64,000 nucleotides of DNA from Nitrospira sp. (GTDB lineage: Bacteria > Nitrospirota > Nitrospiria > Nitrospirales > Nitrospiraceae): assembly GCA_037045225.1 (NCBI GenBank), contig JBAOHZ010000009.1, positions 3,038,001 through 3,102,000 of the forward strand. The letters run 5' to 3'. Every line of letters starts with the position of its first letter. Position 1 is the first letter of the stretch. The position numbers were made by a program, and so were the translations under genes. Below, one piece after another: positions 1-8,332 of the stretch. Below the pieces are notes generated by a model. It did not search any database. It was given only the letters and a program-made list of their open reading frames with translations, and was not told the origin of the DNA.

Positions 1-1
1 T

Positions 2-1531
2 CACCTCAGTCCCTATTCCCCGACCAGCCGGCTCTTTTTGAACGAGCTGTATATCGACCTTGATCAATTGCCTGAGTATCACGCCTCGGCTGATGCGCAA
101 CAGCTGCGGAACAGCGCGGAATTTCAGAAGGGATTGGAGCAGGCTCGCACCGCCGACTTGGTGGATTCCGAATCCGTGGTCAAGGCGAAGCGTACGATGT
201 TGGATCTGGCGTATCGGCAGTTCTTGACGGATAACTATTCGGGGACTGAACCGTCGCTGGAACCGACTACCCCTCGTGGAGGGTTACTGCAACGATTTAT
301 TCGTGACGAGGGGGACTCGTTGGAGTGGTTTGCGTTGTTCCAGGTGCTGGAAGAGGAGCGGCGCGTGATCGAACTGTCGCCCACGCTTTGGCCTGAGTGG
401 CCGCCGCAGTATCGGAGTCCCGACGCACCGGGCTTGCGCGAGTTTGCGAGGGGGCACCGTAAGCGGGTCCGGTTTTTCCAGTATGTGCAGTGGGTGGCGG
501 CGGATCAGTTGCGAGCGGCCAAGACCCGCGCGTCTCAAGTGCAGATGACGGTCGGGTTGTACCCCGACCTGGCATTGGGGAGCGATCGCAATGGGGCGGA
601 GGCGTGGATGCTGCAGGATGTGCTCGCGCTCGGTGCGGACTGCGGCGCTCCACCGGACGCATTCGCTCCGCAAGGACAGAATTGGGGGTTCGCTCCGTTT
701 CATCCGCTGCGTCTGAAGTCTACGGGGTATCGCGCGTTTATTGAGCTGCTTCGGAAAACACTCCAGCAGGGTGGTGCGATCCGTATCGACCATGTCATGG
801 CGCTGTTCCGTCTGTTCTGGGTTCCCCGCGGGATGAGCGCAGCCGCTGGGGCCTATGTGCAGTATCCGGCGGAGGACCTGCTGCGGATTCTCGCGCTGGA
901 AAGTCTGCGCGCCCAGACCTTGGTGATCGGAGAAGACTTGGGGACGGTGCCAGACTATGTGCGGGAGCAGCTGGCGCGGTACAAGGTCCTCTCCTATCGG
1001 GTGTTTTATTTCGAGCGCGAGTGGGATGGGGCGTGTAAGTCTCCATCAGCCTATCCCGACCAATCCCTCGCGGTCGTCACCACCCATGACCTCCCTACCC
1101 TGAGCGGTTATTGGGTGGGGGAAGACATTCGATTGCGGGCGAGGTTGGGGATGTATGCGAACGAACAGGCCGTGCAGCAGGCGTTGCACGAGCGAACGCG
1201 CGACAAGGGCCAGATTCTTCGTGCCCTGGGCGGGGCTGGATTGTTGCCCGCTGGCGTGAGTGATCAACCCGGCGCGGTTTCGACGATGACGCCCGCCCTG
1301 TGTCGAGCGATTCATGTTTATCTAGCCTCATCGCCGGCCTGGGTCGTCATGGCCAATCTTGACGATGTTATCGGCGAAGTCACCCAAATGAACCTGCCGG
1401 GAACCGTGGATGCCTATCCGAACTGGTCGCGTAAACTGTCGTTGTCTCTGGAGGAACTCCAACGGGATGAACGCGTACACTCACTCGCCGCTGCCGTGCG
1501 TCCTCTTCGCCCCTCGGCCGCAACCTTCTGA
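2..1531 (+). CDS. malQ: 4-alpha-glucanotransferase (amylomaltase), 5' truncated by window edge
   Basis: GH77 disproportionating enzyme that transfers alpha-1,4-glucan segments between maltodextrins in the cytoplasm, for glycogen or maltodextrin turnover. The frame is open from base 2. The first residues read HLSPYSPTSRLFLNELYI, a conserved GH77 N-terminal block, so the TTG at 38 is not the real start and the true start lies before the window. The three GH77 acids are visible: the Asp in RIDHVMALF (near 787), the Glu in GEDLG (near 932) and the Asp in HDLPT (near 1088). The C-terminal LPGTVDAYPNWSRK block is also typical. It lies 30 bases before a sensor kinase on the same strand. Another glycogen gene, glgP, is about 21 kb away rather than in the same operon. 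Confidence 0.95.
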   Translation, partial: HLSPYSPTSRLFLNELYIDLDQLPEYHASADAQQLRNSAEFQKGLEQARTADLVDSESVVKAKRTMLDLAYRQFLTDNYSGTEPSLEPTTPRGGLLQRFIRDEGDSLEWFALFQVLEEERRVIELSPTLWPEWPPQYRSPDAPGLREFARGHRKRVRFFQYVQWVAADQLRAAKTRASQVQMTVGLYPDLALGSDRNGAEAWMLQDVLALGADCGAPPDAFAPQGQNWGFAPFHPLRLKSTGYRAFIELLRKTLQQGGAIRIDHVMALFRLFWVPRGMSAAAGAYVQYPAEDLLRILALESLRAQTLVIGEDLGTVPDYVREQLARYKVLSYRVFYFEREWDGACKSPSAYPDQSLAVVTTHDLPTLSGYWVGEDIRLRARLGMYANEQAVQQALHERTRDKGQILRALGGAGLLPAGVSDQPGAVSTMTPALCRAIHVYLASSPAWVVMANLDDVIGEVTQMNLPGTVDAYPNWSRKLSLSLEELQRDERVHSLAAAVRPLRPSAATF

Positions 1532-1561
1532 ACGGTCTTTCCTGCGCGGCACGACATTGCC

Positions 1562-2713
1562 ATGAAGAGTCGGAATTCGGTGGTCCTTGCCATCGCCGCA
1601 CTGTTGTTCCTCATCATCACGGTGATGGAATGGATGTTCCCACTGAATGTAGTGGGTGCATTCGGGTTTGTGTTGCCGATTTTGTTGGTGGCGACGCTCC
1701 GGAACCGATGGCTCATGGTCTTGACGCTCGCCTTGTGTGTCCTGGTCACGGTTGTCGGTCTCTTCCAGCCGGGCAAGAAAAAGGACCGATTCACGGCCGT
1801 CGTGTTTAATCGCGTCATGGTGGTCTGTGTCCTGGCCGGAGTGGCCTCGATCGGGGTGACCTGGGAGGAGCGCAAGGCTCGCGAAGAAGCCGCCAGAGCC
1901 GCCTTAGCCACACAAACCGAGCATCTGTTGCGGGCGAATACTCAGCTGGTCGAGATCAAAGACAAGCTGGCGCGATCGGAGCGATTAGCGGCTGTGGGGC
2001 AATTGGTGGCGTCGGTGGCGCACGAGGTCGGGACTCCGTTACATTCGATTGCCTGGCATGTGGAAGCCTTGGCTGAGGAGCCTGGTGTGACCCCGGCGAT
2101 GCAGAAACGCATCGCAATCGTCGATGAACAGTTGAATCGTGTGGTGCGGATCATTCAAGATCTCTTATCGTCGACGAGGCAACGGAAACCTGAACCGACC
2201 TGGTATCCCGCCGAACGCCTGATCGAGCCGGTCGTCGCGTTAATGGAACCGGGATACCACGCCAAAGATGTGGTACTGCAGGCAGCGGTGGCGCCGGCTC
2301 TGCTGGTGTGGGCCGATGCAGAAAAGATTCACCAGGTGTTAGTGAATCTTCTGACCAACTCCCTGGCCGCTACTGGAGCGGGCGGGCGGGTGACGGTGAC
2401 GGTGAGCCTCCGACAGGCCTCCGCGGATGAGCGAGACCGCGCAACCTGCACCGGTCGGTCCGACCTCAGGACGGTGGCTATGCTGGTGGTGAGCGATTCA
2501 GGATGTGGGATGCCGCAGGAGGATGTAGATCGAGTGTTCCAACCCTTCTTTACGACGAAGGCGGTGGGAAAGGGGACGGGACTGGGGTTATTTCTGAGCC
2601 ACGAGGCTGTGTCGGCTCATGGTGGGAGTTTGACGCTGGCGAGTGAAGTTGGGACCGGCACGACTGTCACGGTCGTGTTGCCTGGTTTGCCGTCGGATTC
2701 GGCTGCCGCATAG
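1562..2713 (+). CDS. Membrane sensor histidine kinase (NtrB-like)
   Basis: A 383-residue two-component kinase. The N-terminus has about four membrane segments (near 7-25, 28-46, 48-68 and 81-99) with almost no periplasmic domain, then a short coiled linker. The phospho-acceptor His is H154 in SVAHEVGTPLHS. The ATPase domain has the N box (VNLLTNSLAA, near 261-270), the G1 box DSGCGM (near 312) and the G2 box GKGTGLGLFLS (near 336). It lies 13 bases before an NtrC-type regulator and is almost certainly its partner. The signal is unknown; the short membrane-embedded sensor suggests a membrane or lipid cue, which is inference only. Confidence 0.93.
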   Translation: MKSRNSVVLAIAALLFLIITVMEWMFPLNVVGAFGFVLPILLVATLRNRWLMVLTLALCVLVTVVGLFQPGKKKDRFTAVVFNRVMVVCVLAGVASIGVTWEERKAREEAARAALATQTEHLLRANTQLVEIKDKLARSERLAAVGQLVASVAHEVGTPLHSIAWHVEALAEEPGVTPAMQKRIAIVDEQLNRVVRIIQDLLSSTRQRKPEPTWYPAERLIEPVVALMEPGYHAKDVVLQAAVAPALLVWADAEKIHQVLVNLLTNSLAATGAGGRVTVTVSLRQASADERDRATCTGRSDLRTVAMLVVSDSGCGMPQEDVDRVFQPFFTTKAVGKGTGLGLFLSHEAVSAHGGSLTLASEVGTGTTVTVVLPGLPSDSAAA

Positions 2714-2726
2714 CGGAAGGAACTGC

Positions 2727-4118
2727 ATGGGTCAGGCGAAATTATTTGTGGTGGATGATGATGAGGCGGCGCGAACGTTGTTGGCGGAAGCGCTGGTGCA
2801 GGAGGGGTATGAGGTCGAGGCCTTTTCCAGCGGCCAGGCTGCCGTGGAGCGCGGGAAGCAATCCCGGGCTGATGTGGTGTTGACCGATATTCGCATGGTG
2901 CAAGGTGACGGGTTTCTCGTTTTGAAGGAGTTTAAGAAATTCAGCCCGGAGACCTCGGTCGTGTTGTTGACCGCGTTCGGTTCGTTGGAGGGCGCGATCG
3001 AAGCGATTAAACAGGGCGCCTACGATTACTTGGCCAAGCCGTTTAAGAGAGAAGACATCCGCCTGGTGGTCCAACGTAGCCTGGAGCATTGTCGCCTCGT
3101 ACGAGAGAATGCCCGCTTTCGTGAGGATGCGCGCGTGCGCGAGCCCTGGTCGCAGTTGGTCGGCAGCAGTCCGGCCATGCTGGAGGTCTATAAATTGGTG
3201 GCGCGGGTGTCGGAGGGGCGGAGCACCGTGTTGATCGAAGGGGAGAGCGGAACGGGAAAGGAACTGATTGCGCGGGCGGTGCATTTGAACAGTCCGCGTC
3301 GCGAGAAGCCGTTCATTCCCGTGAACTGCGGCGCGCTCCCTGACCATCTGCTCGAATCGGAGATGTTCGGTTATGAGAAAGGGGCGTTTACGGGAGCGGT
3401 CGGCGCGAAGGCCGGATTGTTTGAGGCCGCCAATGGCGGTACGTTGTTTCTCGATGAGATCGGCGATCTCGGCCAGGCCTTGCAGGTGAAGCTGCTGCGG
3501 GTCATGCAGGAGCAGGAGGTGCGGCGGGTCGGCAGCACGGCGTCGGTGAAGGTCGATGTACGCATCATTGCTGCGACCAATCGCGATCTGGCCACGCTCG
3601 TCAAGGAAGGCAAGTTTCGCGATGACTTGTACTATCGTCTCAATGTGGTGCGGATCGCTCTGCCGTCTCTCGCTGAGCGACGCGAGGACATTACGATGCT
3701 CGCGCATCACTTTCTTCAAAAATACGCGAAACAATCGTCGCATGTGAGGGGATTTCTGCCCGAAACGATGGCGATGCTGAAGGGATATCACTGGCCGGGA
3801 AATGTGCGTGAATTGGAAAATGCCGTGGAACGGGCCGTGTCTCTAAGCCATGGCCCGCTGCTGCTGCCTGAAGATCTGCCGGAATCGATTAGGGATGAGC
3901 CGGATTCAAGCGAGGTCCTCAAGGGGCAGGTTGAGGGGGATCCGGACGCGCTGTTGACCTTGGATGAGGTTGAGAAGCGGCATCTGGCGCGGGTGCTCAA
4001 AGAAACGAGGGGGAATAAGGTGAAAGCAGCGAAGATCCTGGGGATCGATCGGCGGACCTTGTACCGGATGGCGGAGCGGTTTGGATTGGATTTCGGCGAG
4101 GAGGCGGAGGACAAGTAG
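2727..4118 (+). CDS. Sigma54-dependent NtrC-family response regulator
   Basis: A 463-residue activator with three domains. The receiver domain has phospho-acceptor D54 in LTDIRM. The AAA+ sigma54-interaction domain has Walker A GESGTGKE (172-179), the sigma54-contact GAFTGA loop (219-224) and Walker B FLDEIGD (241-247). The C-terminal Fis-type helix-turn-helix includes KAAKILGIDRRTLYRMAERF. The frame is open further upstream into the kinase gene, but the ATG at 2727 with GGAAGGA just before it gives a normal receiver N-terminus, so I chose that start. It forms a two-gene operon with the kinase. Targets should carry -24/-12 promoters; I did not find a convincing one nearby. Confidence 0.95.
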   Translation: MGQAKLFVVDDDEAARTLLAEALVQEGYEVEAFSSGQAAVERGKQSRADVVLTDIRMVQGDGFLVLKEFKKFSPETSVVLLTAFGSLEGAIEAIKQGAYDYLAKPFKREDIRLVVQRSLEHCRLVRENARFREDARVREPWSQLVGSSPAMLEVYKLVARVSEGRSTVLIEGESGTGKELIARAVHLNSPRREKPFIPVNCGALPDHLLESEMFGYEKGAFTGAVGAKAGLFEAANGGTLFLDEIGDLGQALQVKLLRVMQEQEVRRVGSTASVKVDVRIIAATNRDLATLVKEGKFRDDLYYRLNVVRIALPSLAERREDITMLAHHFLQKYAKQSSHVRGFLPETMAMLKGYHWPGNVRELENAVERAVSLSHGPLLLPEDLPESIRDEPDSSEVLKGQVEGDPDALLTLDEVEKRHLARVLKETRGNKVKAAKILGIDRRTLYRMAERFGLDFGEEAEDK

Positions 4119-4125
4119 CGTAGCG

Positions 4126-4572
4126 TTACAATAATCGAAGCGCGTTCTTCAGCCGTCGTATTTCGTTCGCCGCACTTTCCGGCAGCGGCGTCTCTGCATC
4201 CTCCCACGAATCGAAGATCCCATCTTTCCCGCGATGAAACACTTGGAGCCGGAGTCGTGTGGTGGTCTCGTCTTGTGAAACCACTCGCGCTTCCACCCGG
4301 CTTTTGCCCACGCCGAAACGCCAACGCAGGAGTCCGTTCCAAGGACTTCGAATTTCCTTCCGCGCCCCGGTCGTCACGTTGCCGTCGTCATCCAGATCGA
4401 CGGTATAGCCCTCTTGGGTGAGGATATCGGAGAGGGCCGTTTTCACGCGCTCGGCGGGAACAGGCAGTGTCACCTCCACGACGTCGGGCTCGGGAACGGG
4501 CGGCCCCCCCGCGCATCCGGAGACGGCTAGGACGAACACCCATGCCACGATGCCCAGGGCGCGCGTGCTCAT
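4126..4572 (-). CDS. Small outer-membrane-type lipoprotein, unknown function
   Basis: A 148-residue protein with a signal peptide and lipobox ending VSGC (lipidated Cys20), followed by a Pro-rich spacer. The mature part has a pattern of beta strands and one amphipathic helix (PVPAERVKTALSDILTQEG), as in small lipoproteins with an NTF2- or BamC-like fold. That comparison is only by style. The start ATG overlaps the stop of the upstream RAM-domain gene (ATGA), so the two are translationally coupled. It ends 7 bases from the convergent NtrC gene. I do not recognise a named family. Confidence 0.8.
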   Translation of the reverse strand: MSTRALGIVAWVFVLAVSGCAGGPPVPEPDVVEVTLPVPAERVKTALSDILTQEGYTVDLDDDGNVTTGARKEIRSPWNGLLRWRFGVGKSRVEARVVSQDETTTRLRLQVFHRGKDGIFDSWEDAETPLPESAANEIRRLKNALRLL

Positions 4573-4823
4573 TTGGGCTTGTCTTCCTGAAGGCGATAGA
4601 CCATGTGCGTATCGGTCTGATCAACACCGGGTATCGCGTGAATTCTTGCGAGCACGAGTTGGGTCAAGGCATCTTGATGCGGAATTTCGACGATGGTGAA
4701 GATGTCGGGCTTTCCCCAGCAGGGGTCAATTTGTTTGATTTCTTTAATGTCTCCGAGGGCTTTCACGACATCAGTCGTTTGGCCGGGATGCACATTGATC
4801 AACACGTACGCTCGGTCAGACAT
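4569..4823 (-). CDS. Stand-alone Lrp/AsnC ligand-binding (RAM) domain protein
   Basis: An 84-residue protein consisting only of the regulator-of-amino-acid-metabolism domain that normally follows the DNA-binding part of Lrp/AsnC regulators. Typical features are the start AYVLINVHPGQ, the segment GDIKEIKQIDPCWGKPDIF and the end VDQTDTHMVYRL. There is no helix-turn-helix, so it cannot act as a classical Lrp repressor on its own. Single-domain members form ring-like oligomers that bind small ligands; whether this one binds an amino acid is inference. It is coupled by a 4-base overlap to the lipoprotein gene downstream. Confidence 0.88.
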   Translation of the reverse strand: MSDRAYVLINVHPGQTTDVVKALGDIKEIKQIDPCWGKPDIFTIVEIPHQDALTQLVLARIHAIPGVDQTDTHMVYRLQEDKPK

Positions 4824-4953
4824 GCGGGGGATCTCCCGTAAGGTGGTGTGAGGCGTCGGTCACGCCGGAACACGAATCGAAACCTAGCGGATTACTTTGG
4901 ATGAAGTCAACAGAACGCGCTTGGTTCGGGCAGGGCGGCTGGCGCGCACTGCG

Positions 4954-6660
4954 TTACTTGGGTGCCACGATGACTTCCACCTTGTACGTGTCGCTGACGG
5001 TCGAGAGGTCGGCTTCCAACCCGCGAGGGTTCCCCACGCGTCCATCCGGATCGTAAATAAAACATACCAAGCTGGTTCCGTTCGGGCGTGAGGAAAAGTG
5101 CGCTTTGTCAGCGGCAATTTGTTCCGCGATGTCTCGAGTCGTCAACCCTGAGCGGGTTTGTTTGACGACGACCACCGTCTGGTCCCAGTCGAGCAGATAG
5201 CTGGTCCGACGTTCGCCGTTGGTGTAGGCCGGGGCCCACTCTTCTGTGCCGACCTCGTCGAACTGTAAACGGAGTAGGGCGTAGAACAGGTCCTGGAGGT
5301 CGTACTCATCCGTGATTTCCAGCGTCGGTCGATATTCCTTTCGCAGGCGGAGTTGTCGAGCCACCAGGTGAAAGCGTGCGCACATTCTGCGGAGCGTGTC
5401 GAGCGTGGCTGTTGCTGAACGGTGGTCGTCTGTCGACGCCTGAAGAGGGGCGACTAGTAACGGTGGTGACGCGGGTGATTGAGTGGCCGCCGCGACGGCT
5501 CCTTCCGGTTTGGCCATGGGGGTAGACGTCGCCGTGGACGGTGTGTCGATGAGAGCCGGGCGGGAGGAAATATCTGGAGTGATGGGTACCATGTCGCCCG
5601 GATTTTTTGCCGGAGCAACCTCCGTAAGAGATGGGGACGGTGTCGACGGCGTGCACGTGACCGGAGCCGGTTTGGCGGCCAGGCTGTCTGTAGGCTTGAA
5701 CCATTGCTCCAGTGGCAGGGGTGGTGGGATCGGATTCGTCGGCATACTTACGGAGTCTAGGCTCACTCGCGGAATCGGGGGGATGGTTCCCGATGGAACG
5801 GGTGATTGGACCGGTGTCAGGGGTGCTGCTGATACCGGAGGTTCTACTCGGCGCGCGGTCTGTTCCAACGGGGCGGTAGTTTTTGGTACCGGAGAAGGGG
5901 CCGTAGATTCTGTCGGTCTCGATGGTGATGGGCTCGCGGGTGCTGCCGTAGGGGGTACGGCAGGAACCACGGCGGCTCCAGGCGCGATTGAAGGGAGCGG
6001 CGGTGATGGCGCTCCTCGCTGTATCGACGAGTCCCGAATCGGTTGGGGGGCAGCGGCTGAGGTGGTTGGAGTGGGCGTGGTTGTCATCGCCACCGGTGTC
6101 GTCATCACGAGTGGAGCCGGAGTCTGCGTGGGAGGACTGAGATTCGTCGTCTTGGTCACTGCGACGGTGGCCGGGGTTCCGGACATGGTGACAGCGGCAA
6201 GGGGCGCGGGGCTGTGAGCGTGCTGTGTTGTGAGTGGCTCGGCAGGTCGACTGGGAGGAACCGCCGTCAGTGGCGGGCGTTCGGGTGCCGCTGGTGAAGG
6301 TGTCGTGGGTGTAGCGGGTGCAAGGCCGAGGAGTTCGGCTTTTTGCTGCTCCAAAGCGACGATCAATTCTTTGAGCAGCGTGGTGCTCTGTGCGGACTCG
6401 GCGCGGGTACCGATTCGGAGTTTGTGATTCTTGTGTGCCTGATACTCCGGCGACTTTTCCCCGAACAGCCGCCGAATCGTTTCCCGAAAGGAGAGTTCGG
6501 TTCGGGCGCGAACCGCTTCGCGGTACGGAAATCCATCGCGACCCAGATCGTCGATCTGAGTGTTGAGTTCGCGCAATGTGGTGATGCCGCGAGTGAGTTC
6601 TTCGACGGCGTTCGGTTTCGATCGGCTGCGCTGCGGCTCGCTTGCTTTCGCTCGTGCCAT
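4954..6660 (-). CDS. Large Pro/Thr-rich protein with a C-terminal DpnII/MboI-type restriction-endonuclease-like domain
   Basis: A 568-residue protein in three parts. Residues about 15-115 form a charged helical domain (contains GFPYREAVRARTELSFRETI). Residues about 120-405 are a low-complexity Pro/Thr/Ser/Ala linker. Residues about 419-568 match the DpnII-MboI-like PD-(D/E)XK family, with PTLEITDEYDLQDLFYALL, EEWAPAY and LVCFIYDPDGRVGNPRGLE. In family members I recall, the core reads roughly R-x-D-F-L-L then E-x-K. Here the Asp position is Ser487 and the Glu position is Val498, while Lys500 is kept, so it is probably not a nuclease. No methyltransferase is nearby. It has its own likely promoter and follows the receiver gene. 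Function unknown; a scaffold or ligand/DNA-binding role is inference. Confidence 0.8.
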   Translation of the reverse strand: MARAKASEPQRSRSKPNAVEELTRGITTLRELNTQIDDLGRDGFPYREAVRARTELSFRETIRRLFGEKSPEYQAHKNHKLRIGTRAESAQSTTLLKELIVALEQQKAELLGLAPATPTTPSPAAPERPPLTAVPPSRPAEPLTTQHAHSPAPLAAVTMSGTPATVAVTKTTNLSPPTQTPAPLVMTTPVAMTTTPTPTTSAAAPQPIRDSSIQRGAPSPPLPSIAPGAAVVPAVPPTAAPASPSPSRPTESTAPSPVPKTTAPLEQTARRVEPPVSAAPLTPVQSPVPSGTIPPIPRVSLDSVSMPTNPIPPPLPLEQWFKPTDSLAAKPAPVTCTPSTPSPSLTEVAPAKNPGDMVPITPDISSRPALIDTPSTATSTPMAKPEGAVAAATQSPASPPLLVAPLQASTDDHRSATATLDTLRRMCARFHLVARQLRLRKEYRPTLEITDEYDLQDLFYALLRLQFDEVGTEEWAPAYTNGERRTSYLLDWDQTVVVVKQTRSGLTTRDIAEQIAADKAHFSSRPNGTSLVCFIYDPDGRVGNPRGLEADLSTVSDTYKVEVIVAPK

Positions 6661-6684
6661 GCCTATGGTCCCTCTCGTGAGAAA

Positions 6685-6713
6685 AGTCTATCCGAGCGGC
6701 GCTGGTCTGACAA
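6685..6713 (-). promoter_or_regulatory. Likely sigma70 promoter of the nuclease-like gene
   Basis: On the minus strand, TTGTCA (6713-6708) is followed after 17 bases by TAGACT (6690-6685). It sits 25 bases before the ATG at 6660, immediately after the terminator hairpin of the preceding gene. Confidence 0.45.
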
Positions 6714-6718
6714 GAAAT

Positions 6719-6752
6719 CCCTGCCTTATCTCTGATGAGATGCCAGGCAGGG
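6719..6752 (-). terminator. Hairpin terminator after the receiver-domain gene
   Basis: The 8-base arms CCCTGCCT and AGGCAGGG match perfectly and enclose a second nested stem (ATCTC/GAGAT). Read on the minus strand the hairpin lies about 20 bases past the receiver stop and is followed by ATTTCTTG, a modest T run. Confidence 0.6.
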
Positions 6753-6770
6753 GGGGGCGGCGCAGGAGCG

Positions 6771-7265
6771 TTACCCCACCCACTCGACATCGCCGTTCCC
6801 GGATCGAGCCGCGTGTTTCGGGTCTGGAGTGGCAGGAGGGCCTGCCAGCACCTGCTGCACGAGTGACAACAGCGCGGCACTCGTAAAGGGTTTCTTGAGA
6901 AAGACCAGCCCGTCCCGTACGAGGCCGCGATTCTGCAACTCAGAAGCCGGGTTGCTGGACATGAGTATTGCGCGGATTTCTCGTTTTCCCTGGATGAGCC
7001 GTTCAACCATGTCCAGGCCGTTCACGCGGGGATAGGGGTTCTTGTCGACGGAAAGTTGGAAACCGGGAGGAGGGAGAAAAACGTCGGCGATCACGAGATG
7101 GATCGGGGAGGGGTGTTCTGCATACAGTTTGAGCCCCTCAGCGCTGCCCGTTGCCTGGAGGACCGTGTAGCCGGCATCCCGCAAGGGCTTCGTACTCAGG
7201 AGCAGGGTTGTGGGATCGTCGTCTATGATCATGATTGTGGGGAGGGATGCTCTGTCAGTGGCCAT
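6771..7265 (-). CDS. Single-domain response regulator with an enlarged beta3-alpha3 loop
   Basis: A 164-residue protein that is essentially one CheY-like receiver domain. The acidic pocket is IDDDP (residues 14-18), the phospho-acceptor D61 is in VIADVFLPP, the switch Ser is in ILMSSNP and the conserved Lys is in FLKKPF. Between the phospho-acceptor strand and the NGLDM helix there is an insertion of about 15 residues (PPPGFQLSVDKNPYPR), where ordinary receivers have MPGM. I chose the ATG at 7265 because AGAGGAG lies six bases before it; the frame also opens at 7295. There is no output domain and no kinase beside it. A short tail follows the domain. Confidence 0.88.
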   Translation of the reverse strand: MATDRASLPTIMIIDDDPTTLLLSTKPLRDAGYTVLQATGSAEGLKLYAEHPSPIHLVIADVFLPPPGFQLSVDKNPYPRVNGLDMVERLIQGKREIRAILMSSNPASELQNRGLVRDGLVFLKKPFTSAALLSLVQQVLAGPPATPDPKHAARSGNGDVEWVG

Positions 7266-7304
7266 GTTGGACTCCTCTAGCCGCAGTGCCTGCACGCCGC
7301 GGCG

Positions 7305-8162
7305 CTAGAAGGGAGGGCGTTGTTGCTTCAAGCGTTCGTATTCCCGCTGCTCACAACTGCTTTGTTTCGCGCGTAAGGATTCAGGGACTTCCGCGAAGCG
7401 AACCGTGCAATAGCTCTGGGCTTGGCGTCGTCGATCGAGGTCTTGTTGCTCTTCGAGTTGCTGAAGACGGGCAGTGAGATCAATCGCCGGAAGCTCGTTG
7501 CCTGCGGGAGTGTCCTGTCGCGTGGGCGTCGGTTGATCGTCGCTTGAGCGTGGGTGAGGGCCGTGTAGTTGCCAGCGTGTCAACACATCGTCCTGATTGA
7601 ACACAATGGTCAAGCCAAACTGTGTGTACTCCCAGACCAGCTCCCCCTGATCCGGGCGCGCCCAGATCGAGCGGGGCAGGCCGTATCGATTCCAAATCTC
7701 ATCGCGTAACATGCCGACGCGTGGTGTCAGGTTTCGGACGGCCGTGATCTGCGCTTGGATCGGAGAAATGTCTTTCTGCGTGCCGGGACGACGGTGTTTC
7801 GCCAGGGACTCCAGTTCACTACGAGACACACGCAATAATCGCCACACGGTGACAAGTCCTTGTGCGCAGTCTCCAGGATGCTGGTCCTCGAAAATCATTT
7901 GTGTCTCGATGGGAAATCCTCCGACTTCCTGGGTGCGGGAGAAATTCTTGATCTCCTGGATTGCGGCGACGTAGGCCCGTTGCCGCCCCTCTTCCGCGTT
8001 GGGGGCGCAGGACGCGCGTCCTGTAAAAAACACATCGTCGCCGAAATGGAAGAGCGCTTGTTCGGTCCAAAATGGGCGATTCTCCACCGCCCACACCGTG
8101 GAGGCTAAGAGAAGGCTGAGGGTGGTGATGACAAGGTAGTGGACCATAGGTGCATCGGACAA
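7305..8162 (-). CDS. Exported protein of unknown function
   Basis: A 285-residue protein with an N-terminal signal peptide (LVITTLSLLLASTVWA, cleavage likely before VENRP). The mature part has Cys residues at both ends (ASCAP, PGDCAQG; SYCTV, SSCEQ) that could form disulphides, a middle part resembling a small beta domain (DEIWNRYGLPRSIWA, LVWEYTQFGLTIVFN) and a Gln/Arg-rich helical C-terminus. The middle part resembles the SmpA/BamE-like motif of outer-membrane assembly lipoproteins only in general style. The ATG at 8147 is an equally possible start. Not recognised. Confidence 0.7.
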   Translation of the reverse strand: MSDAPMVHYLVITTLSLLLASTVWAVENRPFWTEQALFHFGDDVFFTGRASCAPNAEEGRQRAYVAAIQEIKNFSRTQEVGGFPIETQMIFEDQHPGDCAQGLVTVWRLLRVSRSELESLAKHRRPGTQKDISPIQAQITAVRNLTPRVGMLRDEIWNRYGLPRSIWARPDQGELVWEYTQFGLTIVFNQDDVLTRWQLHGPHPRSSDDQPTPTRQDTPAGNELPAIDLTARLQQLEEQQDLDRRRQAQSYCTVRFAEVPESLRAKQSSCEQREYERLKQQRPPF

Positions 8163-8332
8163 CGGACCACCAGGGAACGGCCTACTTGCAGTATAGCTCT
8201 CGGGTCAAAAAAAACGACAAAAGAGCGCTTTTGCGCTGAGACGAGTTGGAGAGAGACGTCCCAGGCCATGCCGGGGAAGTACGGGCACAGCCTTCGCGAT
8301 CGATCCTGAAAATGGAAACGGCTTGGAGATGG

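Noticed and set aside
2742..3791. 349-codon minus-strand frame opposite the NtrC-type regulator
   Set aside because: His/Arg/Leu-rich antisense shadow without start signal; the plus-strand frame has complete NtrC motifs.
5306..7006. 566-codon minus-strand frame in another phase of the nuclease-like gene
   Set aside because: The Pro/Thr-rich repeats of the real gene create long Ser/Arg/Thr-rich shadows. The real frame keeps a recognisable N-domain and nuclease-like domain.
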